Part shown: positions 8,408 through 16,696 of the stretch, one piece after another
Layout of the letters: every line of letters begins with the position of its first letter
How positions within the stretch are numbered: position 1 is the stretch's first letter
Origin: DATAOG01 sp963782885
GTDB taxonomy: Bacteria > Pseudomonadota > Alphaproteobacteria > Geminicoccales > Geminicoccaceae
Assembly: GCA_963782885.1 (NCBI GenBank)
Contig: CAWALL010000015.1
Coordinates: 62,001-126,000, forward strand
Length of the DNA stretch: 64,000 nt
Direction of reading: 5' to 3'
The notes under the pieces: generated by a model
The model's input: the letters and a program-made list of their open reading frames with translations, nothing else
What the model was told of the DNA's origin: nothing
Database searches by the model: none
Made by a program: the position numbers and the translations under genes

Positions 8408-10084
8408 TCAGACGGTCCCGTCGACGACCACGTCCAGCAGGACCGGCTCCGAGCCTTCCAGCGCCGCCTCGAAGGCGGCCTCGAACGCGGCGCCGGTCTC
8501 GATCCGGTCCGCCCGCACGCCGAGCGAGCGGGCGAGGCCCGCGAGATCGATCGCCGGGTCCTTGAAGTCCATGCCGATGAACGTCTCGTTGCCGTGGAAC
8601 GCCTTCAGGCGCTGCTTGATGATCCGGTAGCCGCCGTTGTCGCAGAGCACGAAGACCACCGGCAGCTTCTGGTTGGCGGCACTCCAGAGCGCCTGGATGC
8701 TGTACATCGCGCTGCCGTCGCCGATGATCGCGACGACCGGGCGCCCCGGCTGCGCCAGCTGCACGCCGACCGCGGCCGCGATCCCCCAGCCGATGCCGCC
8801 GCTGATGTTGCCGAAATACGAATAGCGGTCCCGGAACGGGAAGAAGGCGTTCAGGCTGCGGGCGGTGGTCAGGCCCTCGTCGACCACGATCGCATCCGCC
8901 GGCAGACGCTCGCAGATCGCCATCATCAGCCAGTCGGGATCGATCGGCTGGGCGCCGGCCCTGCCTGCCACCGTCCGGCGCTGCTCCGCCCGCCGGGCCG
9001 ACCAGTTGCGCTCTGCGAGCTCTGTCACGGCCGCCTCGGCGCGCTGCCGCCTTGCGCCGCCGCCGAGCTCGCCGATCAGCGGCGTCAGCGCTTCGAGGGT
9101 CACCTTGACGTCGGCGCGCACCGCGAGCTCGGCCGGATAGTTCTTGCCCATCTCCCAGTCGCGCAGGCCCAGCTGGACGACCGCGAGCCCCGGCGGCAGC
9201 GGCTCGACCTCGCTCCAGACCGACATCTGGAGCACGTCGGCGCCGATGCAGACCAGCACATCGTAGGGGCTCAGCAGCTCGCGCACCCGGCGCTGGTCAC
9301 GTGACAGCTGGCCCAGGAACAAGGGATGCTCGGACGGGAAATGAGCGCCGCTGACCACGGTCTGCTGATAGACCGGCGCGCCCAGCGCCTCGGCAAAGCG
9401 CGCCACCTCGGCAAAGGCATCGCTGGTGACGATCTCGCTGCCGGCCAGGATGACCGGTCGCTCGGCCGCGAGCAGCCGCTCGGCCAGCCGTCGCAGCAGG
9501 GGGTCCGAAGGCCGGCTCGCGGTCTCGACCCGGGTCGGCCCGCCGAGCTCGAGCGCTTCGAAAGCATTCAGGATGTCGCCCGGCAGCGAGATGAACACAG
9601 GCCCCGTGGGCGGGGTCAGCGCGATCTTGGCGGCCCGGTGCATGATGCGCGGCAGATCCGCCAGCCGCGTGACCTCGCTCGCCCACTTCACGACCGGCGC
9701 CGCGATCGGCACCAGCGGCGCGTAGAGCAAGGGCTCCATCAGCCCGTGCCCCTGCTCCTGCTGGCCGGCCGTGACGATCAGGGGCGTGCCGGAGACGTGC
9801 GCCGTGTACAGCGCGCCGATCGCATTGCCGAGCCCGGGCGCCACATGGACGTTGCAGGCCGCGAGCTGGCCTGAGGCGCGCGCGTAGCCGTCGGCCATCG
9901 CGACCACGATCGCCTCCTGCAGGCCGAGCACGTAGCCCATCTCCGGGTAGTCGGTCAGCGCATGCATGATCGGCAGCTCGGTCGTGCCGGGATTGCCGAA
10001 CATCTGCGTGACGCCTTCGGCCTTCAACAGCTCGATGAAGGCGCTCCGGCCGCTGATCCGGTTGGAGGGCGGGCTCTCGGGCAT
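8408..10084 (-). CDS. Benzoylformate decarboxylase-like ThDP enzyme
   Basis: A 558-residue thiamine-diphosphate enzyme with the full three-domain layout: N-terminal pyrimidine-binding domain with the catalytic Glu (GLQEAIVVAMADGYAR), central domain, and C-terminal pyrophosphate domain with GDGSAMYSIQAL...CDNGGY. Compared with Pseudomonas benzoylformate decarboxylase, the two active-site histidines have counterparts (NVH in NVHVAPGLGN; H in PSEHPLFLG), while the serine of GNPGS is Thr here (FGNPGTTELP). The best call is a benzoylformate or related 2-oxoacid decarboxylase; an acetolactate-synthase-like or oxalyl-type enzyme is less likely. ATG at 10084. It is divergent from the HtrA gene and convergent with the hydrolase. 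No other mandelate-pathway gene is nearby. Confidence 0.87.
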   Translation of the reverse strand: MPESPPSNRISGRSAFIELLKAEGVTQMFGNPGTTELPIMHALTDYPEMGYVLGLQEAIVVAMADGYARASGQLAACNVHVAPGLGNAIGALYTAHVSGTPLIVTAGQQEQGHGLMEPLLYAPLVPIAAPVVKWASEVTRLADLPRIMHRAAKIALTPPTGPVFISLPGDILNAFEALELGGPTRVETASRPSDPLLRRLAERLLAAERPVILAGSEIVTSDAFAEVARFAEALGAPVYQQTVVSGAHFPSEHPLFLGQLSRDQRRVRELLSPYDVLVCIGADVLQMSVWSEVEPLPPGLAVVQLGLRDWEMGKNYPAELAVRADVKVTLEALTPLIGELGGGARRQRAEAAVTELAERNWSARRAEQRRTVAGRAGAQPIDPDWLMMAICERLPADAIVVDEGLTTARSLNAFFPFRDRYSYFGNISGGIGWGIAAAVGVQLAQPGRPVVAIIGDGSAMYSIQALWSAANQKLPVVFVLCDNGGYRIIKQRLKAFHGNETFIGMDFKDPAIDLAGLARSLGVRADRIETGAAFEAAFEAALEGSEPVLLDVVVDGTV

Positions 10085-10215
10085 GAAAAGTCGCAGATCT
10101 CCCTGGCCGGGATGATGACGCGATTGGGGCCCTCGGTCCAGCCGGTCTTTTCCGGCGCCGGCCACTGCCTACATCTGATCGGCTTTTGCGGTCAGAGCAG
10201 AAAGGAAAGCCTCCC

Positions 10216-11256
10216 GTGTTGCAGCTGATCAGTGACGGCTCGAACCGGCAGCAGATCCCGGAACCGGCGGGACTGACGGCGGCTGACGACGACCTGCTGC
10301 TCGACGTCTTCTCGCGCACCGTCGTCGACGTCGCCGAGCACACCGGGCCTGCGGTCGTGGGCATCCGCCGGCGCGGCCGCGAGCACGACCCCGACAACCC
10401 GTTCGCGCCCGTGCTGGGGTCCGGCTCGGGCGTGATCATCACGCCCGACGGCTACGTCTTGACCAACGACCACGTGGTCCGCGGCGCGCCCCGGCTCGAT
10501 GCCGTGCTCCCCGACGGCACCAGCATCGAGGCCCGGATCGTGGGCGAGGATCCGGATACCGACCTCGCTCTGCTGCGGCTCGCCCGCGGCGGCCTGTCGG
10601 CCGCCACGCTCGGCCAGTCCGGGCGGCTGCGGGCGGGCCAGCTGGTGGTCGCGATCGGCAATCCGTTGGGCCTGCAGGCGACCGTCACGGCCGGCGTGAT
10701 CAGCGCCTTGCACCGGACGCTTCGCGGTGTCTCCGGGCGGCTGATCGAGGACGTGATCCAGACCGATGCCGCACTCAATCCCGGCAACAGCGGTGGTGCC
10801 TTGGTCGACAGCGCCGGCCGGGTGATCGGGATCACCACCGCGATCATCGGCGGTGCCCAGGGCATCTGCTTTGCCGTGCCGATCGACACCGCGATGTGGG
10901 TCGTGCCGGAGCTGTTGCGCGAGGGCCGGGTGGTCCGCGGCTATCTCGGGCTCGCCGGCCAGACCCAGCCGTTCGACCGGCGGCTCGGGCGCCGCCTCGG
11001 GCTCGAGGTGCCGGCGGGCGTGCTGGTCGCGAGCCTCGCCGAGGCCGGGCCGGCGGCCGCCGCCGGCCTGCGTCCGGGCGACCTGATCCTCGCGGTCGAC
11101 GGCGAGCCGACGCCCACGGTCGATGCCGTGCACAAGCGCCTCGGCCGGCAGGCGATCGGCCGGAGCCTCACGCTCCGGGTGCTGCGCGCGGGCAAGGTCC
11201 TCGAGATGGCGGCGACGGTCGCCGGCCAGCCCGAGGACAAAGCGCCGCCGCGATGA
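10216..11256 (+). CDS. HtrA/DegP-like serine protease with one PDZ domain
   Basis: A 346-residue trypsin-like protease. The catalytic triad is visible as H in LTNDHVV, D in DPDTDLALLRL and S in NPGNSGGALV. A single PDZ domain follows (about residues 250-335; GYLGLAGQTQP ... GLRPGDLILAVDG). No signal peptide or membrane segment can be seen, unlike DegP/DegS, so this version looks cytoplasmic, or its export is unconventional. GTG at 10216 is chosen because AAAGGAAAG lies six bases upstream; a TTG at 10186 would add ten residues. The stop is seven bases from the convergent DUF5996 gene. Confidence 0.9.
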   Translation: MLQLISDGSNRQQIPEPAGLTAADDDLLLDVFSRTVVDVAEHTGPAVVGIRRRGREHDPDNPFAPVLGSGSGVIITPDGYVLTNDHVVRGAPRLDAVLPDGTSIEARIVGEDPDTDLALLRLARGGLSAATLGQSGRLRAGQLVVAIGNPLGLQATVTAGVISALHRTLRGVSGRLIEDVIQTDAALNPGNSGGALVDSAGRVIGITTAIIGGAQGICFAVPIDTAMWVVPELLREGRVVRGYLGLAGQTQPFDRRLGRRLGLEVPAGVLVASLAEAGPAAAAGLRPGDLILAVDGEPTPTVDAVHKRLGRQAIGRSLTLRVLRAGKVLEMAATVAGQPEDKAPPR

Positions 11257-11263
11257 GCCCGTG

Positions 11264-12208
11264 TCAGGCGAGCGGCCGCGGCACTCCCGCCCGGCCGGGC
11301 GGGCATTCCAGCGCCGCGCGATCCCAGTCCGCGGCGTTGGCCGCCGCCTCGTAGGTGGTCTGGAGAAACTCCAGCAGCGTCTCATCCGGCTCGGCGGCAT
11401 CCCGGACCGCGTCGTACGGCAGGATGAACTCGCCGAGCGCTTCGTGGAAGAATGCCGGGTCCGGCCGGACCGGCGCGGCGGCGAAACCGTCCGGCGCGGG
11501 GTAGGCGTAGGAATAGAACGCCGGATAATCGATCGCGCCACCGCCCGGCCAGAAGCCGGCGCTGCTGACCTCGTGCGAATAGGCCTCGCAGGTGACCGCA
11601 TCCGGCAGATTGGGGATGCCGCCGGGGTGCAGCGGCGCCCGGCGCCCCGAAAAGCGCGTGACCGCGAGATCGAAGCTGCCCCAGAAGAAGTGGACCGGGC
11701 TGACCTTGCCGAGAAAGCCGGTGCGGAACTGCTTGAAGACCCGGTCCGCCTGAAGGAGCACGCGCCAGAAGCGCTGCGCCGCGTCCGCGTCGTAGGCGGC
11801 GTGCTCGCGATCGGCGCGGAACGGGATCGGGTCAGGCAGCTCGCTGGGGCGGCCATGGATCCGGACCCGGATCCCGAGCTCAGCGAGCGCCGCCATGAGC
11901 TGGTCGTGGAAGTCGGCGACCGGCTTCGGGACGAGCGGCAGCCGGCGCCCGGCGCCGTCGCTGGTCGAGATCAGGAGCGCGTGGTCGATGAAGTCGAAAT
12001 CGATCTGAAATTCGGCGCCGCCGTACGGAATCGGCGAAGTCGTGAGGCCGCGCGCCGTGACGTAGAGGGTCACGTGCCAGGAATGGTTGAGCCATGGCGT
12101 CCGGGCCAGCCGGATCTTGCCGACGATCTGGGTCCACAGCTGCAACGTCGCGCAGGTGTCCTTCCAGTCCTGATAGGGCAACGCCGGCCATTCCGATCCA
12201 AGCGTCAT
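11264..12208 (-). CDS. DUF5996 family protein
   Basis: A 314-residue protein of the uncharacterised DUF5996 family. The hallmark beginning is LPYQDWKDTCATLQLWTQIVGK, then PWLNHSWHVTLYVTARGLTT, a PVHFFWGSFDLAVTRFSGR segment, and a C-terminal EFILPYDAVR region. No catalytic motif, signal or membrane segment is seen. It lies 21 bases downstream of the broken esterase on the same strand, so the two were probably one transcript. Function is unknown. Confidence 0.85.
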   Translation of the reverse strand: MTLGSEWPALPYQDWKDTCATLQLWTQIVGKIRLARTPWLNHSWHVTLYVTARGLTTSPIPYGGAEFQIDFDFIDHALLISTSDGAGRRLPLVPKPVADFHDQLMAALAELGIRVRIHGRPSELPDPIPFRADREHAAYDADAAQRFWRVLLQADRVFKQFRTGFLGKVSPVHFFWGSFDLAVTRFSGRRAPLHPGGIPNLPDAVTCEAYSHEVSSAGFWPGGGAIDYPAFYSYAYPAPDGFAAAPVRPDPAFFHEALGEFILPYDAVRDAAEPDETLLEFLQTTYEAAANAADWDRAALECPPGRAGVPRPLA

Positions 12209-12229
12209 CTCGGAGCTCCATGAACGGGG

Positions 12230-13200
12230 TTATCCGAGCGCTTTCCTGAGCGCATCGTTCGCCTGCGCGAGGGCGCCGCGCACGGCCGGCGTGGCGGCGA
12301 GCGCGTTGAGCAGCACGAAATCGTGGATCGTGCCGTTGTAGCGGACCGCGGTCACGCGCACGCCCGCCTGCGCGAGCTTGCGCGCGTAGGCCTCGCCCTC
12401 GTCGCGCAGCACGTCGTTCTCGTCGACGATCAGGAGCGCGTCGGGCAGCCCCTTCAGCTGCTCGAGCGAAGCATTTGAGCGGCGTCGCGGTGATCTCCTT
12501 GCGCCTGGCGACCTCCGGCAGATACGCATCCCAGAACCACTCCATGGCCGGCCTGGTGAGCCAGGGCCCGTCGGCAAAGGTCTGATACGAGCCGGTCGCG
12601 AAACCGGCATCGGTCACCGGGTAGAACAGGACCTGGAACCCTGATCCTGGGGCCGCCCCGCTCCTTGGCCATCAAGGTCACCGCGGCCGCCATGTTGCCG
12701 CCGACACTGTCGCCAAGGATCGCAAGCCGGTGCGGGTCGATGTCGAGCTCCCGGCCGTGCTCGGCGACGTACCGGGTCGCCGCGTACGCCTGCTCGATCG
12801 CGACCGGGTATTGAGCCTCCGGCGAGCGATCGTAGTCGACGAACACGACCGCAGCGCCGGTGCCGACCGCGATCTCGCGGGTCATCCGGTCGTGGGTCTC
12901 CTTGTCGCCGAGGATCCAGCCGCCGCCATGGAAGTGCATCACCACCGGCAGGACGCCGGCAGCACTCTCCGGCCGGACGATCCGGATCCGCACCTCGCCG
13001 GTCGGACCGACCGGGAAGGTCGTGTCCTCGATCCGCGCCGCCGGCTTGTCGACCGGCGCAGCCTGCGCGCCGGCCAGCACCTCCCGGGCCGCGGCGGGCG
13101 ACAGCTGGTAGATCGGCGGCCCTCCGGCGGCCGCCAGACTGTCGATGAACGCCTGGGTCGCAGGCTCGAGAACGACCGAGCCTGATCGCGGTGTCGTCAT
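12230..13200 (-). pseudogene. Alpha/beta hydrolase of hormone-sensitive-lipase type, two frameshifts
   Basis: An acetyl-esterase/HSL-family hydrolase whose reading passes through three frames. Frame one starts at the ATG at 13200 and carries MHFHGGGWILGD (oxyanion HGGG) and the nucleophile GDSVGGN. It is broken at a CCC run (12639-12641): removing one base restores IRFQVLFYPVTDAG. The second break is at a TTT run (12474-12476): removing one base restores ATPLNASLEQLKGLP. The last frame then has VDENDVLRDEGEAYA (acid) and GTIHDFVLLN (His) to the TAA at 12230. With both single-base corrections the protein is about 322 residues and has a complete catalytic triad. Either a recent pseudogene or two assembly errors. 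Confidence 0.85.
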
Positions 13201-13303
13201 GACGGGCCTCGCGGGTTTGTTGTGTCGCCTTGGCCAGCTGTGACACCGGTCAACGCATCACCGGCGACATTGCCAGGACGGGTCGACGTCCGCCAGAGGT
13301 CGT

Positions 13304-13639
13304 TCAGCCGCGGGGGGCGGGCAGGCCGTGGTCGCGGCGATGCGCGCGCATCGCGTCGCGCTGGTGGGTCTGGATGCGCATGGCGCTGCACGGCCGGGCG
13401 GTGCAGATGAGGATGAAGCCGGCGTCCTTGTCCTGCGGGTAGTAGCGCAGCGCTTCGGCCGGGTCGAACTCGCCCTCGAGCACGCGTGCGGCGCAGGTCG
13501 TGCACCAGCCCTGCAGGCACGAGCTCGGCAGCCGCAGGCCCTCGCGGAAGGCCGCGTCCCAGATCGATTCGTCGGCCGCGACCTCGAGCGTCACCGTCTC
13601 GCCGTCGGGCAGCAGCAGTTCGACCGGGTAGCTGGTCAT
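13304..13639 (-). CDS. 2Fe-2S ferredoxin, plant/adrenodoxin-like fold
   Basis: A 111-residue ferredoxin. The cluster ligands are in SSCLQGWCTTC (Cys-X4-Cys-X2-Cys) and the distal Cys in ILICTARP about 30 residues later, the spacing of plant-type or phenol-hydroxylase-type [2Fe-2S] domains. ATG at 13639. The C-terminal 25 residues are Arg/His-rich and not part of the fold. It lies downstream of the Dps-like ferritin gene on the same strand, separated by a strong hairpin; a role in reducing stored iron or feeding an unlinked oxygenase are both possible. No cognate reductase or oxygenase is encoded next to it. Confidence 0.88.
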   Translation of the reverse strand: MTSYPVELLLPDGETVTLEVAADESIWDAAFREGLRLPSSCLQGWCTTCAARVLEGEFDPAEALRYYPQDKDAGFILICTARPCSAMRIQTHQRDAMRAHRRDHGLPAPRG

Positions 13640-13660
13640 CGCGGGCTCTGGAAACACGAA

Positions 13661-13691
13661 GGGGACGCCGGTCCTTCGACCCGGCGTCCCC
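13661..13691 (-). terminator. Stem-loop terminator after the ferritin gene
   Basis: A perfect 11-bp stem (GGGGACGCCGG / CCGGCGTCCCC) with a nine-base loop, placed 30 bases after the stop of the Dps-like gene. Reading the minus strand, it is followed by TTCGTGTTT, a weakly T-rich tail. It would end or attenuate transcription between the ferritin and ferredoxin genes. Confidence 0.65.
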
Positions 13692-13721
13692 GGCGCAGCC
13701 TCACGCTGCAGAGCGACGCGC

Positions 13722-14348
13722 TCAGGGCACGTAGAAGGGCAGGTTCTTGCTGTGCGGCGCGTCGCCCGGGTTGCCGCGGCGGAAGTGGCCGGACGGGCGC
13801 GCGACGCCGTCCCGCTCCATGCTCAAGAGCTCGATGAACCAGGCCTCGTGCTCGATCTCCTCCTGCAGGATCCGGCTCGCAATGTTGTAGGTGCGCGGGT
13901 CCTTGCCAAGCGTCAGGTCGCAGACCTCGTTCCAGGTCCGGATCGCGCAGCGCTCGGCCTCGAGCAGCACGGTCAGGATCTCGACCGCGGTCGGGTTCGC
14001 GGGCAGATAGGCATCCGGGCAGCCGGCGCGGTCGGCGAACTCCCGGATGTCGCGCGGCAGACCGGCGCCGAGCTCGTAGATCCTGGGCGTGATCAGCTCG
14101 AAGTGCGAGCGGTCCTCGAGGCGCGCGTCCTCGCAGATCTCCTTGTAGTCCTCCTTGCCCGCGAGGTGCATGCGCAGAATCGTATAGTAGTAGTAGGTGG
14201 TGAACTCGGCGCCCGCGGCGTCGATCAGCTTCTCGCGCAGTTCCTCGATGTTGAGGCCGCGTGAGGTCATCTGCTCGACGCCGACCCGCTGGGTGACGTC
14301 GCCGGCCGGGACGCGGCCCGTCGCATGCGGCTTGGGTCTGCTAGCCAT
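13722..14348 (-). CDS. Dps-like (DPSL) ferritin-family protein
   Basis: A 208-residue four-helix ferritin-like protein resembling the thioferritin/DPSL group (Dps-like proteins of Sulfolobus and Bacteroides) rather than classical Dps. Metal-ligand motifs are AGAEFTTYYYYT (first Glu), CEDARLEDRSHFE (helix 2), LLEAERCAIRTWNEVC (helix 3) and ILQEEIEHEAWF (EXXH-type pair, helix 4). Two cysteines spaced by seven residues in helix 3 (C-AIRTWNE-V-C) sit close to the di-iron site, as is characteristic of DPSL proteins. AGGAGG precedes the ATG at 14348. It likely consumes peroxide while oxidising and storing iron. oxyR lies about 500 bases upstream on the same strand. Confidence 0.85.
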   Translation of the reverse strand: MASRPKPHATGRVPAGDVTQRVGVEQMTSRGLNIEELREKLIDAAGAEFTTYYYYTILRMHLAGKEDYKEICEDARLEDRSHFELITPRIYELGAGLPRDIREFADRAGCPDAYLPANPTAVEILTVLLEAERCAIRTWNEVCDLTLGKDPRTYNIASRILQEEIEHEAWFIELLSMERDGVARPSGHFRRGNPGDAPHSKNLPFYVP

Positions 14349-14384
14349 GATCAGTCCTCCTGTTCTGGTTGATTCCCGAATCGA

Positions 14385-14660
14385 TCAGCGCTGGTCCGCC
14401 CGCGACCGGCGGTCGGCGACCGGTTGCGCATCGAGATAGCGCGCACGCACCCAGGCGACCATCTTGCCGGTGGCCAGGCGACGGTCCTGCGACCGGAATC
14501 TGCGGCCGAGCGTCCTGGCGGCAGCACCGGGCGCATGCAGCAGGACGCTCGCTTCCCAGCCGCCGAAGCGATCCGGGCGCACCCGGATCTCGACCTCCGC
14601 GGGCGCGCCGTCCGCGGTGGCCGTCGTGAAGCGGATGCGGTCCTTGGCGGTCACCCGCAT
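14385..14660 (-). CDS. Small hypothetical protein upstream of the ferritin
   Basis: A 91-residue protein that I do not recognise. The first 45 residues look like beta strands (RIRFTTAT, AEVEIRVRPDRFGGWEASVLLH), the remainder is basic and helical. No signal or membrane segment. It is 36 bases upstream of the ferritin gene on the same strand, and its codon use follows the neighbours, which is the main support for it being real. Confidence 0.5.
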   Translation of the reverse strand: MRVTAKDRIRFTTATADGAPAEVEIRVRPDRFGGWEASVLLHAPGAAARTLGRRFRSQDRRLATGKMVAWVRARYLDAQPVADRRSRADQR

Positions 14661-14823
14661 GTCACCCAGCGCCAGCTCGTCGCCCGTCCCCCCCGGCGCC
14701 GGCCGATCGGAGCTGAGCGCCAGCGCAGCCCCGGCTGGTCGCGGCCGGCACCGTGCGCCCAGCTCTAGGCCAGCGCGACGCCGTTGTGAATTTGATTGTT
14801 ACAATCGTGACGATCGATCAGGG

Positions 14824-15738
14824 CTATTGCTGTGCACCCAGCGGCTGCACGGCCGACGGTAGATGGCGGATCACGACCTCCGCGAGCAGGTCGAGCTCGC
14901 CGAGGTGCGAGTAGGTGGTCCGGCAGATCAGGCCGATCCGGCGACTGGCGGTGCCGGCGAACGGGCGCACCGCGACGCCCGGGAGCTCCTGCCTCTGGTC
15001 GGGGACCGCGAGTGCCGGCAGCAGCGTGAAGCCGAGCCCGGCGGCGACCAGCTGGCGCAGCGTCTCGAGGCTCGCCGCCCGGAAATCGCCGCCCTGGCCG
15101 TTGGCGGCACCGCCGCAGATCGCCAGCGCCTGGTCGCGCAGGCAGTGGCCGTCGGCGAGATAGAGGATCGCTTCGCGCTCGAGCTCGGGCAGCGCGATCG
15201 CCGGGGCGCGCGCCAGCGGATGCGCCGCCGGGCAGGCGACGTAGAACGGCTCCTCGAACAGCGGCCGCTCGATCAGCTCGGTCTCGGCGACCGGCAGCGC
15301 GACCATCGCGACGTCCAGGCTGTGCTCCTTGAGGCGCGCGATCAGCCGCTCGGTGAGGTCCTCGACCACGACCAGCTCGAGCGCCGGATAGGCGCGGCGC
15401 AGCGGCGGCAGCAGCCAGGGCAGGAGGTACGGAGCCAGCGTCGGGATCACGCCCAGCGTGCGCGGGCCGCAGAGCGGCCGCACGTCGCTGCGGCACAGCG
15501 TCCGGATGTCCTCGATCTCGTCGAGCACCTTGCGCGCCTTGCGGACCACCTTGTCGCCGAGCGGGGTCGGCCGGACCGACTTGTTGGTGCGCTCGAACAG
15601 CATGACGCCGAGCTGCGCCTCGAGCTTCTTGAGCTGGGTGGACAGCGTCGGCTGGCTGATGCAGCAGGCGCGCGCCGCCTTGCCGAAGTGCCGGTGGTCG
15701 GCGACCGCGACGACGTAGCGCAGCTCGTTCAGGGTCAT
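14824..15738 (-). CDS. oxyR: OxyR, peroxide-sensing LysR-type regulator
   Basis: A 304-residue LysR-family activator. The N-terminal winged helix covers residues 1-60 (MTLNELRYVVAVADHRHFG ... SQPTLSTQLKKLE). The regulatory domain holds both redox cysteines at exactly the E. coli positions, C199 and C208, in GHCLRDQALAIC. Peroxide should form the C199-C208 disulfide and switch on promoters such as those of catalases, Dps and reductases. The neighbouring Dps-like ferritin fits that regulon. The TVP38 gene lies 24 bases upstream on the same strand. Confidence 0.95.
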   Translation of the reverse strand: MTLNELRYVVAVADHRHFGKAARACCISQPTLSTQLKKLEAQLGVMLFERTNKSVRPTPLGDKVVRKARKVLDEIEDIRTLCRSDVRPLCGPRTLGVIPTLAPYLLPWLLPPLRRAYPALELVVVEDLTERLIARLKEHSLDVAMVALPVAETELIERPLFEEPFYVACPAAHPLARAPAIALPELEREAILYLADGHCLRDQALAICGGAANGQGGDFRAASLETLRQLVAAGLGFTLLPALAVPDQRQELPGVAVRPFAGTASRRIGLICRTTYSHLGELDLLAEVVIRHLPSAVQPLGAQQ

Positions 15739-15762
15739 CGCGGGCCGCGCCCGGCGGCCGGC

Positions 15763-16551
15763 TCAGGCGCTCCGGCGGACGCGCCAGGTGCGCCAGGCGA
15801 CCGGCAGCAGCGCCAGCGCCGCGAGGCCGGCCAGCGGCCAGACGATCTCCGGCTGCACGAAGCTGCTGAAATGGACCGGCAGACCGCTGCCGAGCACCGC
15901 GCCCAGGCCCGAGCCCAGATGCGCGAACAGCATCGTCCCGGGCAGCAGGCCCAGCACCGCGCTGACCACGAAGGTGCGCACGCGCACGCCGCAGGCCGCC
16001 GGGATGCCGATCACGACCGCGGTCGGGAAGATCGGCACCAGGTGCAGCACGAACACGTAGCTCGGCGCATTGGCGCGAAAGGTCTCGGCGAACCGCACCA
16101 GCGACGGCGCCGCCCGGGTCCGCAGCCGGCTGCCGAGCGCGCTGCGCGCCAGCACGAACACGGCGGTCGCCGCGAGCATGGTCGCGATCAGCACGTAGGC
16201 CGTGCCCTGCAGCCAGCCGAACAGATAGCCGCCGATCACCGTGAGCAGCGCGCTGCCGGGCACCGACACCGCGATCGAGGCGGCATAGATCGCCATGAAC
16301 AGGAACGAGGCCAGGACCGGCGTGCCGGCGACGAAGCCGAGCAGCCACAGATGATGCTTGCGCAATGCATCGAGCGCGAGCCCGGCATCGAGACCGAACG
16401 CCGCGGCCACGCCCGCCCCGGTCGCCAGGACCAGCAACGCGAGCACGGCCACGCTCCTCCGCCGGTCGATGCCGAGCGGCTGGGCCAGTCCGAGCGCCGA
16501 CAGGGCCTCGGGATCAGGGATGCGGGTCAAGCGGTCTTCCCGATCAGTCAT
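15763..16551 (-). CDS. TVP38/TMEM64 family membrane protein (DedA superfamily)
   Basis: A 262-residue polytopic inner-membrane protein. A hydrophobic helix at about 35-53 is followed by the conserved core: AASIAVSVPGSALLTVIGGYLFG with its Gly-rich motif, then FVLHLVPIFPTAVVIGIPAACG, and two more helices to the C-terminus. These are the marks of the VTT/DedA superfamily, whose members include lipid flippases and scramblases. It is directly upstream of oxyR with 24 bases between, so likely cotranscribed with it. Confidence 0.85.
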   Translation of the reverse strand: MTDREDRLTRIPDPEALSALGLAQPLGIDRRRSVAVLALLVLATGAGVAAAFGLDAGLALDALRKHHLWLLGFVAGTPVLASFLFMAIYAASIAVSVPGSALLTVIGGYLFGWLQGTAYVLIATMLAATAVFVLARSALGSRLRTRAAPSLVRFAETFRANAPSYVFVLHLVPIFPTAVVIGIPAACGVRVRTFVVSAVLGLLPGTMLFAHLGSGLGAVLGSGLPVHFSSFVQPEIVWPLAGLAALALLPVAWRTWRVRRSA

Positions 16552-16696
16552 CGTCGGACGATCACTTGGCTCTAACCTGCGGAAATGTCCAGTTCATTGA
16601 CGAAACGGGGCCCGGCGCAGTTTATTCCGGGCCGGAACCGGGCGGCGGTCCGGCCGGCGTTGAGCGGCGTCCCGGCGCCCGTTATACCGGGCACCC

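Noticed and set aside
16609..16633. GGCCCGG/CCGGGCC stem between the TVP38 gene and the ProX-type gene
   Set aside because: It lies upstream of both divergent genes and has no T tail, so there is no reason to call a terminator or attenuator.
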